The position numbers and the translations under genes are program-made. From the NCBI RefSeq assembly GCF_029873635.1, contig NC_080423.1, positions 94,516,691 through 94,580,690 on the forward strand: a stretch of 64,000 bases of DNA. Direction: 5' to 3'. Positions within the stretch are counted from its first letter, which is position 1, and each line of letters begins with the position of its first letter. Under the pieces are notes generated by a model, which saw only the letters and a list, made by a program, of their open reading frames with translations, was not told where the DNA came from and searched no databases. The stretch comes from Malania oleifera (taxonomy: Eukaryota; Streptophyta; Magnoliopsida; Santalales; Ximeniaceae). This document shows, piece after piece, positions 47,801 to 59,800 of the stretch.

Positions 47801-50800
47801 ATACCCATCTGAGTGGATAACTGCTGTTCTTTACGAAATAAATCTCCCAAACAAATATCCAAAGAAAGAACCGGATTACGGTTCAGTAAACTGGCTCGAA
47901 CAGGTTCAAATTCAGGTCGAAGTTTCATAAAAAACTGGTCGCGTTGACTCTCAGCATGAACCACTTGAGAGCAGCGAGTGCTGTATGGGGCTTAGCATGA
48001 GCAATAGCAGAATACTCGCTCCAAAGATTAATAAAACTAGAATAAAATTGTTCAATAGGTAAATTACCTTAACTGTAATTACTAATTTCCAACTCCAATT
48101 GGAACTTCTTAGCACTGTGATCTTGGTGGTAAATATGGTGGAGATAATCCCACATAGCCTGAGCCGTAGTAAAACAGCGAAGATTGGTCACAAGGTGAGA
48201 CTCAATCATCCCCAGTAACCAAGAGATCACCTTAGCATCCTTGACCTTCCATTGTGCAAATTCCTTTTCATTAGTGGAAACTTGAGCAGAACTATCAATA
48301 TGATTTGATTATTCGTTCCCTTTCAAGAACATTTTAAATTGGAACTCCCACGTAGAGAAATTCTTTTCAGTAAATGGAATAATAGTCTTTTCAATAGACA
48401 TGATGAAAGGCACTAAAAAAAAAAAGCCCAAGCAGTCAACCAAATAAACGGCAAGCCTAACTCAAATCAGGTCCAAATCCAAATAATAAGAGGTCCACTG
48501 ACACAACTAGATTACAAAAGCTCAGCAGAAATAAAAAACCCAGATCAAACACGGAAGGGCCAGATCAAACATGGAAGCCTAACTTGAAATACCTGCTTTG
48601 GGTGAAAAACGACACAGCAGAGGGAGAAACACAACACCTTCATCGATCTCAGCAGGAGGAGTCGAAGCTGCTAACCACTACATAAACTGCCGATGCGCAG
48701 CCACCATGAGAAAAACACTGAGATGAGTAGGCCGCAATGAAGGACAGCGTGCACAACTAAATAAAATTCCGGCAGCCCCAAACAAAACTCAAAACCACCA
48801 AAGTGGACACCACAGAGAAGGCTGACGCTCACGAAAAGCAAAAAAGAACTTGCTGAAACCGAGAGAAAAAAACTGCGATGAGAATTGCACCCAGTGATTA
48901 AAACCAAAACGACAGAATCAGAAGAGGGGCTCTGATACCATGTTAATTTTGGTCTGAATGCCCTTTCCATCAGGTTTTCTTTCATTATATAGAAGAGATT
49001 TACATAATTGTTGCCTGATTTTCAGCACTTAAATGCTGCCAGATTTTCAGCATTATTTACAGCCTAATCAGCATTATTTACAGCCTAATTGCCTGATTTT
49101 CAGTGCTTAAATGCTGCCAGATTTTCAGCATTATTTACAGCCTAATCAGCATTATTTACAGCCTAATTGCCTGAATTATCTCCGTTAAGAACTTGAAGAT
49201 TGTTCTTAAAAAATTGAAAGTGAAGTTTTTGATTTGCTTCATATAGTTGTATCATGGTGACCAATGTTAAATTGCCTGCAAAGGTGGAGTTGTTACCCGG
49301 TAGGGTACAAAATATGGAAAATGCTTTGGAGACTATTACTAGTGATTTGAATAGCCCAACAACCGAAGTTTCAGCCTTAGGTAAAAGGTCCGTGGAATTT
49401 CCTATCAAACAAGATAGTGGAATACCCGTCCCTTATGCTTGAGTTGTGTGAAGGCTGAAATAATCATTTGAGTAAGGGAGAAGCTAGAAGTCTCAGATTT
49501 TATTGGTGATGGTTCTCCTGATGAATTTGATGATTGGGTGTATTCTTTGGAGTACTATTTCCAGTGGTATGACATGAATGAGGCTACAAAGTTGTGCTTT
49601 GTTGAATCAAAATTGTAGGGAACTCCTCGAATTTGGTGGATTAAACAAAAGGAGATCTTTAGAAGAAGGAGATTTGTTGAGATTACAACGTGGGATGAGA
49701 TGAAGTGAGCCATGCAGGAGCAATTGTGCCTCCCAATTATCAGCAGCATGTTTAGCTCTTTGATTTGAAGCAAGAAGAAAAGACAGTGATGGAGTACCCT
49801 AGTAGATTCTATCATTTGACTTCTTGTGCCAGTATAAAATGGAAAGAGGATGTTATGATAGCTTTGTATAGAAAAGGGTTGAAGCCAGCTATTGCCTCCA
49901 AACTTGCTGCATGTTGCCTCATCACAGTTGGGGATGCAGCACAGGTTGCTACTCAGATTGAGGAGGACATGCAACGCAATCCTCCTAGAGCTACATCAAC
50001 CCTTCGGTTTAAGAAGAGTAATAGTGGAGTTGTACAAGAGTATACAATTGAGCAATTGGGTAAATGTGTTCAGAATAATACCTTTTGGAAGAGTCCTGAG
50101 CATTCTGGAACAACTTCTAAGTGCCAACCATCACTCAAATGCTTTAAATGTCAAGGTTTTGGACATCGAGCTACAGTGTCCGAACCAATTCATTGCTGTT
50201 GCAGAAAAGGAAGAAGAAGATGATGATGATACTCAAGTAGTTGAAGATGAAACAGAAATTCCAAGTGCTTAGATGATGATGGCAATTTGAGAACCTGTTT
50301 AGTGCTTCGACATTTGCTCTCTTCCCACAAGGTTAAAGAGACGGAGGATTGGAGGCAGACCAACATCTTTCAAACTCAAGTGATATGCCAAACACAGCTT
50401 TGTATTTTGGCTGTTGATCCTGGCAGTTGCACAAATGTAGTTTCTGAAGAAGCTGTGAAGAAGTTAATTTTGAAGTTGAGCCTCATCCCGAACCATACAA
50501 AATTGCTTGCGTGAATAATACCAACTTGAAGGTTCATGATCGCTGCTTGCTTACATTCAAGATTGATTCCATTATGAAGACAATACAATGTGATATCCTC
50601 TTTGAATTTTTCATATTCTTTTAGGCTGACCATGGTTATTTGATAGGAAGGTGAAGCATGATGGATATGAGAATTCTTATTCCCTCTTCATTGACAGCAA
50701 GAAGCATAAGTTGATGCCGTCACGAATTCTTCCACTGACCAAGTTCAAGCATACTGCTGGTTCCTTGTGAAACGAGATGAATCAATTCATGGTGATGGAC

Positions 50801-53800
50801 TCCTTGGTACTTTCCCAAACTCAATGGAGTCAAGTTCTTTTCAGAAGGATGGAATGGATGTAGGACGAGAAGCAACTATTTGGATGGATCATTTTGATCC
50901 AATTAGGGGGCCTATTTCAAAGAATAGAGTGAATGGTTTATTGGGTCCAAAACTCAAATGTGCTTAGTTAGTTAGTTGTTTATGTATGTGTGTAAGTTCA
51001 TGTGTTTAGAGGCTTTCTTATAAATAGTGTATGAAGAAGTCATGATGTAGGCAGTTATTGATGAATGTGAGTTGGAATTGAATGTGAGTTCCCCACTAGT
51101 ATCTCCTCTCTCCTCTCTTCCCTTTCCTTCGTCTCTTCTATTTCTTCTAAATTCTCCCATGACTGCAGAACCTTGATGCTGCCCCTTCATCAGCATGGGT
51201 CAGATTCTTTTGATTAACGGGCAAGTTTTCCTATAAGCCTCCACCTCCAATGGATGATGTAGAGGGACTTTATGCTTAGGAGAACAATGGAAGAGGCGAG
51301 GAAAAAGACTAGATTGTGCAGACTGGGGCTAGTATTTGCTTGTCCGATCTCACTTTCAACATTTGCTAGATAAAATGGGTTTTTGGTTAGCTGATCTGAA
51401 GTGGAAGGAAATTGGCTTGGATGGTGGTAAAAAGAAGTAAGGTTAGAAGGGACAATGGGCATTGGCTAATTTGCAGTGCTGTATTTACTGTGATGGAATG
51501 GGTTTGAAAAAGGGGCTTTCTTAGGTAGCATTTGTTTCAGTTTTATTGGAGGGTGGGCCGTTCTGCCGTTCTGTTTGGGGTTGTCTTTTTAACTCTGTTT
51601 TAGTTTTCTTCTTGGAGGATTTCTTTTTCTTTAAAAAGAAAAGCGAACGGGAAAATTCATCTTAGAAAAATGTTCATAGAAGAATGAGTGCAGTTAAAAT
51701 TAGGATGTTGAGATGGATAAAGGACTAGAATAAAAGACTATGTTCATATCAATAACGGGTAAGCGCAGCACCAGGGGAAGATAACATGAGTGAAAGCCAT
51801 TTTAGATGGTTTGGACATCTGCAATGGAGACCAGTAGATAAGGAAAAGTTATCTGATTGAGGTGGAGGGTGTTGTTAGAGCAAGAGGAATTGAGGTGGAG
51901 GGTGTTGCCAGGACGAGAGGAAGACGAAGAACTTGGCTAGAGGCATTTAAAAGTAATCTAATAAATTTCACTTCATGAAAAGAATAACTTGGGTGTTGTT
52001 AGGGCAAGGGGAACTGAGGTTGATGGTGTTGCCAGGATAAGAAGAGAACTTGGGTAGAGGCATTTAAAAATAATCTAATAAATTTCACTTCATGGAAAGA
52101 ATAATTGTAAGCTGGTTTGAATGGAGAAATAGATGCTATGTACCTGAACCAAAATTGTTGAGATAAAGGCTTAGTTATTATTGTGATCGTTGGCTGTGAG
52201 AAAAGCTAGGGGAAATTAAGATTCTATTCTTCACATGGAAACTGGTTGCAATTAACAAATTATCATGGATTTGCTTAGGGTTTGCAGAAACTCTTGTAAT
52301 GGTCTGGTAACCATTTGAAATATTGTCGAGCAATAAAGAAATCTAGCTAGAGTTTTATTTATTTCTTAAGTAAGAGTGAAGGCCTACTTGGCTGCTTGAT
52401 TGCTTCATGCTCGTGTAAAAATAATGGAAATAAGGGAATGGTTTCCTATTTTTGAGAATTGCATTCATTTATTCATCTGTATAATGTGCCTGCCATTTAG
52501 TAAAATTAGCATTTTAAAAGACCAAGGCATTCTAAATTTATATAGAAGCTAATCTAACTCCATCTTCTAATCTAACTTTGTTTCTGCATCACAAATACTC
52601 TAATCTATCTTTGATTATGCTTTATGACCTAAAGGGTAGAATACAGTGAGAATGCTTTATTTGTGGCAGGCATAATAAATTTATGTCTTTCAAAAAAATT
52701 GTTTCTTTTATTTGGACCAGTGAAGGAAGGGCAGGATAATTTCATTTTTGAAAATGAATAAAATGTAAATCCAGAAATTTTTTTCTTTTTAGGTTGTTTT
52801 ATATTGTTGGTGGGCTCACATTTCTGAAGGGATTGAGGAAAAAATATTTTTACTTTGTCTTAAAAGTAGCCTGGTTTCGGTAAAATATCACAAAATAATT
52901 TCCAAAAAGTTCCTCAGTCAATGCATTATTTGTGTCATCTTTTCTCTTCCTGTTTCCAAAATAAAATTTTAATTTTTAAACCATCCAAATGAGCCCTCAA
53001 GTTTCCTTTTAGTGGCCAGTTTGGAATTTCAAGTTTTATATATAGGATTGAATTTTGCCCCTTCATTAAAAGAAATTTATGTTTAGTTTCGAATTACTTA
53101 AAGCTAATTGTCTCTTTTGCAGGAACATGTGGTCTACTTTGTTGTCAAGCTTCTCTCTCCTCCCGCACCTTCCAATTTTACTGGAATAAGGAGTCACTTA
53201 GTTGATTACATGCCCATGCTCAACGCTATCCTTTTTGGGGTTTCTTCTGTTGATACTGTTCATATTTTGTCTTTGCATGGTTTGGTAAGCAAATTGCTCC
53301 CCATCTTCAAACCCCAACCCCATCCCCCCCCCCCCTTCCAACCCAAAAAAAAGGACAAAAAAAAAACCTCTTTTTAGTTGTAGTTACTACATATCTATAC
53401 TTATTTGTCAGCAGTTGCAGAGGCAAAAACATTTGGTGAGGCATTTTACCTCTGAGACAAGGTTTAGGACAAGAAAATAGCAGCACTTCAAATCTCCTTG
53501 TCAATGCCATCACCTTCATTCTGCACTTTTTAAATTTTTTTCATAAACAAAGAATAAATCAAGAAGAAAAAAAGGAAGATAAAACAAGGAGGTTAAGAAA
53601 TCTTCCTCCTACAAAGAGAAAATTGGCTACAAGATCACAGAAAAGACAAAAAACTACTCAATGAAGCAGAGCCAACCAATCCTGCTGCAAGTCCTCCAGA
53701 GAGAAATATGCCAAAAGAAACCACTCACCGACACTCACAGCGTATCAAGATAAACCACTGTACTCCAAAAAGTTTGAAGATTCTAGCATTCCTTTCCAAC

Positions 53801-56800
53801 CAAACACACCATAATAGCCATGACAGTGCACAAAGCTTTCCCATATTTTCCCTTGCCACACCTCTAAACATAATAGTACAAAAAGCCTTCAGTGTGGAGG
53901 GGCAAACCAAGTTTTCACAGCCAAAGTGAAAGGGCAATAAAGAAACAAATGTAAGCAAGTTCCCCCACTCCTCAAACAAAGGGACATAAACATTAGGTGA
54001 GAGGGCCTCATTGGTGTTGATTTTCTCAAGTATCACAGTCCAAATAAAAGCTTTTATTTTTGAGGGAACTTTAGCTTTCCAAATCAAAAGTACAAGACAA
54101 AAGGAGGCACCATAGGATAGGAAAAAAAGCACTTAAAAGGCTTCATTCTATACCTATTACAATTGTGTCACTATCAAATGCTACCTCCTCTTATAGCTCC
54201 TCTCCTCCAAGATAGGTGCAGCTTTATTCTACCTAAATAAACAAATGAATAAATTTTGAACAAAAATTTGGTCTGAGGAAACAACCAAGTAATTAAGTGG
54301 CAATAAATACATGGGGCACAAATCTGCTTAGTTTAACTTTCGCCAGTTTTCCTTTTGTTTGATTGTAATGTAGAAAAAGGAAATAATATCAATTATAGAT
54401 GCTAGATCCTCCCCAACCCTTTCATAGCTTGATTGGCAGCACAATACTAATAATATTAACATTAAAATGTAGTTTTTTTAATCTTTTGTTTATCCAGGAG
54501 AGGACTCCTTGTCCTCTATTATGTACTTTGTTTATTGCTTTAATAAAATTGTCTTTTATCCAAATAAAAAAAAATATTAGCATAAAAAATGTTCTTATCC
54601 TAAAGTGAAGATGCATTAGATGGGAGCAGGAGATTTTCTTTCTGGGTTATCCACTCATCATCTGAGTCTACATCCTCTGCCAATATTAATATACATTTTG
54701 CATTTGTTTGATTCTTCTCTATGCTCCTAGTATAATGTTATCCGTTAGCTAGACGAGAGTCTTGGGCGTTCAAATGCTTCGATTCAATATTTTTCTCTTT
54801 TTAATGTGAATCTACTGCAGCAGTTCGACAAATGCACGTCTCAATGCATTTTACATACAACCATTGGGAGGGAAAAAAATTCACATGAATAATAAAAAAA
54901 AAAATTTACCACATCAAAGTTACTATATTACCTTTCGGAAGTCAGATCCAGTGGCACTGTAAGTCTGCAGCTAAGAGTAAAGACTTTGATACAGGTGTCT
55001 TATACCCGAAACATGTCCATCAATCCGTTATTTTGTAAACTATTTAAAACATGAATGACATTACTTGTAATTATTATTCTTTTAAGTGTTCTGCTATGGT
55101 TATGTGAGCTGGAACCTTATGACAGGATCCTGTTTACAATGGGCTGGGAAAGTGGATCATAGGCAATCTTGCCCCCATTTTGAGGAGGCAGATTCCTGGT
55201 TTAAACAGCATTTATATAAAAGCTATAATTCTCCTAATGCCTAGAGAACACAGTATTTAAGAATCAATTGCAACCTGATTTCTAAATTTTCCTGTTGCGT
55301 GGTCTTAACATTCCAATTGGATATAATTGCTGATCCATATAATTCTATCCTATCCATGCATTGAAAAAACCTTGCTTCACTTTTTCAGCATTTGAAAAGT
55401 TATTTTCATGGTGCAATGGGTGATTTAAATAATAATCAGCTGCATGTAAAGGTTAGTGAGGTTGCAGTGTCCTTTTTGCATCAATTTTCTTTCAAATTGG
55501 TCCGGACTTCCTCGCATTATTCACGATTATAAGCATGCCAATTTATGAATAAATCCAATTGCAAATTTATTCTTTAAATCAGCCTTTTTCATGCACAAAC
55601 TAACAGCACTACACACTTGATTCAAAAAGTAGTGTGAGGCCAAGAAATTTTGATTAAACAATACAGCTACATGGCATTTACAGCTTTTTAATTCTGTGCA
55701 TAAGTGATTAACAACTTGAGTAAAAAGATGTTTTTATCAATCTCTCCTAAAGCATCCAAGAAACACATGTCCTCCTGATAGAAGCGTCAAAATTGTTAAA
55801 TGGCCAAGGTGATGTGCATCTGTTGGGTCTTCCAACTTTGTCATGAATGAGCTTTTGGCTTGGCGAGGGCTTTTTTTTGAGGGGAAGGCTAAGCAGAAGA
55901 TTGGATCCTTAATTCGTTTTGATATAACATTTGACTTTTGTAAAGAAAGGAACAATATGCTTTGAAGGGGTGAGTTTTTCTGTCCAAATTTTAAAAGGTG
56001 GTTGGCTTGATGGTCTGATTTTTCTTAATGTTTTGTTTTGCCTCAATTTTATAGTTCTCTCTGTATTCATCTCTGCCATTTTTCGGTGAGGTTTTTTACT
56101 TTCTAAAAAGTTTGTCTGATGGCTTCAAATAAGTTCATTGGGATTGGCGATTTGGGCCTTGAGGCATTTTCGCTCCACTTCAATTAGGGCACACCCTGCC
56201 AATGCCTTTTAAAACACTGCCAACTAACATAGAGAGATAATGCAGCTTACATACGACATGCAAGGTGCAATCGTTACCCACATTCATAATAGCTGGGCCA
56301 TCAATGGCTTTTTGTGCACCGGGCCGCACCCCCCCGCGCCCCTTTTTATTGATAAAGTACTGAAAAAGGTGTTTCCTACTTCCAAGATGGATCCTCTAAA
56401 ATAATATGACCTGTTTGGGCAGCAAATCAACATTTTATTTACTGTTGTTTAAGTTTCTGTTGACATACTCAAATATGGGGAGTATTGAAAGCTAGTTTAA
56501 CATTTATATTGAAATATTAAGATTTTTTTTAATATCTTACTAATATTTTAAACATTGTTTACACATTGATGATAATTATAAACCAGCTTAGACTTCATTA
56601 TCACATTTCTGTCAAGTTTTGTGGAATTCCTTTTCACATGATTACAGAGTAGATTTAGCCTTTTGCCAGGGATGTTCTGTTCAACTAGGCTGGTCACTGG
56701 TACATTATTTGAAAATTGAGATACATTGCAGCAAGGAAAGATCTTAACATGGCTTATTTGTGGTAAAAATTGTGCTCTTGGAACGCTTCCCAGATTCCAT

Positions 56801-59800
56801 GATTTTGGATGCAGCATTAACATGGTTTCAGGAATACTAAGCAATTCTAAATATGTATTAACACATTCACTCTATTTGCTTGACCCGCTGCGAGGCATTG
56901 TAGTGCCTTTATGGAGCACTTAAACCAAATGCTTGGAAAATTTAGTCTTCTTATAATATTGTGATTCAGTTATTTAATGTTCAATTCAATGAGATCTGGT
57001 AAATCAGTAATTCCATGGTGGACCCTAACAAAAAACAATCCAATGATTTGGATAGCCATTGCCTGGTTGGTCCCTCACCCCGCTGCATTTACATGCTAAT
57101 TAGAGATACTTTGTGCCTAACTTCAAATCTTTCCTTCTAGCCCTTGCTCCTTTTTTTGGTGTCCAAAGTATGGAAAATGGACTTTGTGCACTTTGATGGA
57201 TTCAAAATATATACCCTGACAGGTTCCTGAAGTTGCAGCTTCTTTAATGCCACTTTGTGAGGCTTTTGGTTCAGTTATACCAACATCAATTCACAAAGCA
57301 AGCACCACTGATGAGCCCTCGGTTTACATGGTTTTCTCTGTGGCTTTTCTCATTCTTCTTCGCTTATGGAAGTTTTATAGACCACCTTTAGAGCAGTGTA
57401 TTACTGGGCAAGTGGGAGCATATGGAGGTGAACTTAACCTGGAATATCTTTTGTTGTTGCGCAATAGCCATGTAGCTACGCATAGTTCTACTGCCCAGGA
57501 TAAAGTGGATGGTAATTCAAGTGTGCTTGATTCAAAATCTGACAAGCCTATATATATTGATTCTTATCCTAAATTACGGGCTTGGTATTGTCATAACAAA
57601 TCCTGTATAGCCTCGACTCTTTCTGGCCTATGTAGTGGAAATCCGGTTCATGAAGTTGCTAATAAGATCTTAAATATGATTTACTGGAAAATGACTAAAA
57701 ATGGGACCATGTCGGGTAGCTCTTCAACGCAGACGAGCAGCAGCATTGGTGCGTCCACTGCAAGCTCTGGAGATGATGCTTACCAGAGACCTATGCTCCC
57801 AGCTTGGGAAGTTTTGGAAGCCATCCCATTTGTTCTTGAGGCAATTCTAACAGCTTGTGCTCATGGAAGGCTTTCATCGAGGGACTTGACTACAGGTGAA
57901 TTTGAGGCTTGTTTTTATTTGTCTGTTAAGAATCTTTTATATTTTTTAATTAAATTAAAATTCTGTTTTATTTTCATGCCTGGATGCTATTGTTTTTCCC
58001 CTGTTACTCCTGCCTAAGTTTTCTTGGGAAGATTCCAGTAAATCTTCAGAATATTGTAAATAACAATATGTTTAAACTTTAACTACCCACATGATGTACA
58101 TATTTTATTGATCAGATTGCCCCTAAATACTTTGCAGGCCTGAGAGATCTTGCCGACTTTCTGCCTGCTTCTCTTGCGGCTATTATTAGTTACTTTTCTG
58201 CAGAAGTTACTCGTGGTATATGGAAGCCAGTACAGATGAATGGAACCGACTGGCCTAGTCCAGCAGCAATGCTTCAGTCTGTTGAGTCTGAAATGAGTGA
58301 AATACTCACTGATGCTGGTGTTAATGTTCCAAGCTGTTCCTCCGGTAGATTCCACAACTCCTTGTTAAGTTTGCTTCTTTTTCGAGTTTTAAACTGTATA
58401 TATTTTGCATTGATCTCCTCAGCTTCTGATATTTTCAAGCATGCATGCAAATGCTTACATATGTTGTTACATGCAGACGCACTTATTTTCAAAGCTCTCA
58501 TCCTTAACCAGAAAATATTTGTATTTGACGGGCTAAATTGAGTGAAATGGAAAGGATTGTGCATGGCCTCCCTAATACTAATGACAAAATGACAAAATGA
58601 CAAAATGAAGGCTTTCTGTATTCTCCTTAATACTAATGCTAGTACCTTGGATTGTGGACCTCAAATGGATTGTTGATTCTGTACTTGGGCATGCTACTTG
58701 TGATATTTCATGTCTAATCTTCAAGAAAAGGATCTGTGGCATGAAAACTTGAGATTTGGTTTAGGCTTTAGGGAACTCATGGATTTATATAATTTTGACC
58801 CTCAACCAATTTAACACATTTTATCACTGTAAAATATAGTTGTAATCTGAATCCCCACAATTATATTGGTAGACTGGTAGAACAGAGATGAGTTAATTGC
58901 AATATTATAGATTTTTCATTGAAATCTAGATAATTTCCTTATTTTAAGAGGTTCCGTTGGTGGTCTCACCTGATTAGGTCCATTAAATGTGCAATGGAAA
59001 TATGACTTTTAATAGATTTTCTGACACATATTAGCTACTGGGAACTTATTGGAGAGGATCACCAGTTGTCCCTTGATCTCTTGGTTTTAAGTAGTTTTAT
59101 TGGAAGTTTTGGGAGGATACCAGCTTCACTGAGTCAGCTCTGTCAATGGATGCCTTTTTATGGGGCCTTGGTGTGAAGTCTCTTTTTGAATGTTCTTTCA
59201 AAGTTCTTCTCTGTGTCATTAGTTTATGATTGAAAGTGCCCTATGAATCTGCATCTATGTTTCTCCAAAATATTTATGAAAATTACTCTAGGCCAATGAC
59301 CACAAATCCTTTGGAATGAGTAGTTTTGCTGTGCTTTCATAGCTAAAGGCTTAAATTATTTTTGCAGGGCTCTCATCAGCAATGCTCCCATTGCCTATGG
59401 CAGCTCTTGTCAGTCTAACCATTACTGTCAAACTGGACAAGAGCTTGGAGTACATGCACGCTGTTGCTGGACCTGCTTTGGAAAATTGTGCATCAGGTTG
59501 CCCTTGGCCCAGCATGCCTATAATTGGATCTCTGTGGGCACAGAAGGTTCGTCGCTGGCATGATTTTATTGTTGTTTCATGCTCTCGCTCTGTGTTCAGA
59601 CAGAATCGAGAAGCAGTTTCTCAGCTAGTCAGAAGTTGCTTCACCTCATTCCTTGGATTGTTTGATGCTTGTACCTCTCCATTAACCAATCAAAATGGTG
59701 TACATGGTCTTTTAGGCAGCATTATCTCAGCTCGTGGTGTCCGTCATTCTGTGGCGCCTGGTTTTCTGTACCTTCGGTCATCTCGGACAATACACAATGT

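Larger units (their letters stand above)
45000..49200 (-). mobile_element. 3'-truncated Ty1/copia element nested in the Gypsy-like element
   Basis: The 5' LTR is on the right (from 48941), next to a tRNA-Met primer-binding site reading TGGTATCAGAGCCCC on the minus strand (48926-48940). Gag, protease, integrase and most of RT follow on the minus strand. Coding similarity stops abruptly after TRPDISYAVQ near 45010. RNase H, polypurine tract and 3' LTR are missing, so the 3' end was deleted after insertion or the insertion was incomplete. The outer LTR edge is uncertain (49166-49225). Confidence 0.88.
43712..51192 (+). mobile_element. Gypsy-like LTR element without RT/integrase, host to a nested copia
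   Basis: Two related LTRs (43712-44145 and 50855-51192) are flanked by GCTTG and GCATG, a 5-bp target duplication with one mismatch. A tRNA-Met primer-binding site TGGTATCAGAGCCC starts at 44148, two bases inside the left LTR. Gag and protease remnants lie at 49254-50760, but no RT, RNase H or integrase is present before the right LTR. The copia element at about 45000-49200 sits inside it. Without that, the element is about 3.3 kb, either deleted or non-autonomous. Confidence 0.8.
36297..53122 (+). other. MED33 intron 8 (16.8 kb, transposon-filled)
   Basis: Begins GTATCT and ends CTTTTGCAG. It holds L1 fragments, a full-length RTE LINE, a Gypsy-like element with a copia element inside it, and an RTE relic. 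Stretches without recognised content are 36297-36760, 37000-37550, 37960-38430, 41712-43711 and 52110-53122. Around 36770-36960 a poly-T followed by TCAAAAGAAAATTTCATTAA resembles the antisense 3' end of an L1 LINE. Confidence 0.85.

Noticed and set aside
53725..54132. 135-codon minus frame as an independent host gene
   Set aside because: It reads as the zinc-binding C terminus of an L1 LINE, without promoter or intact start, inside intron 9.
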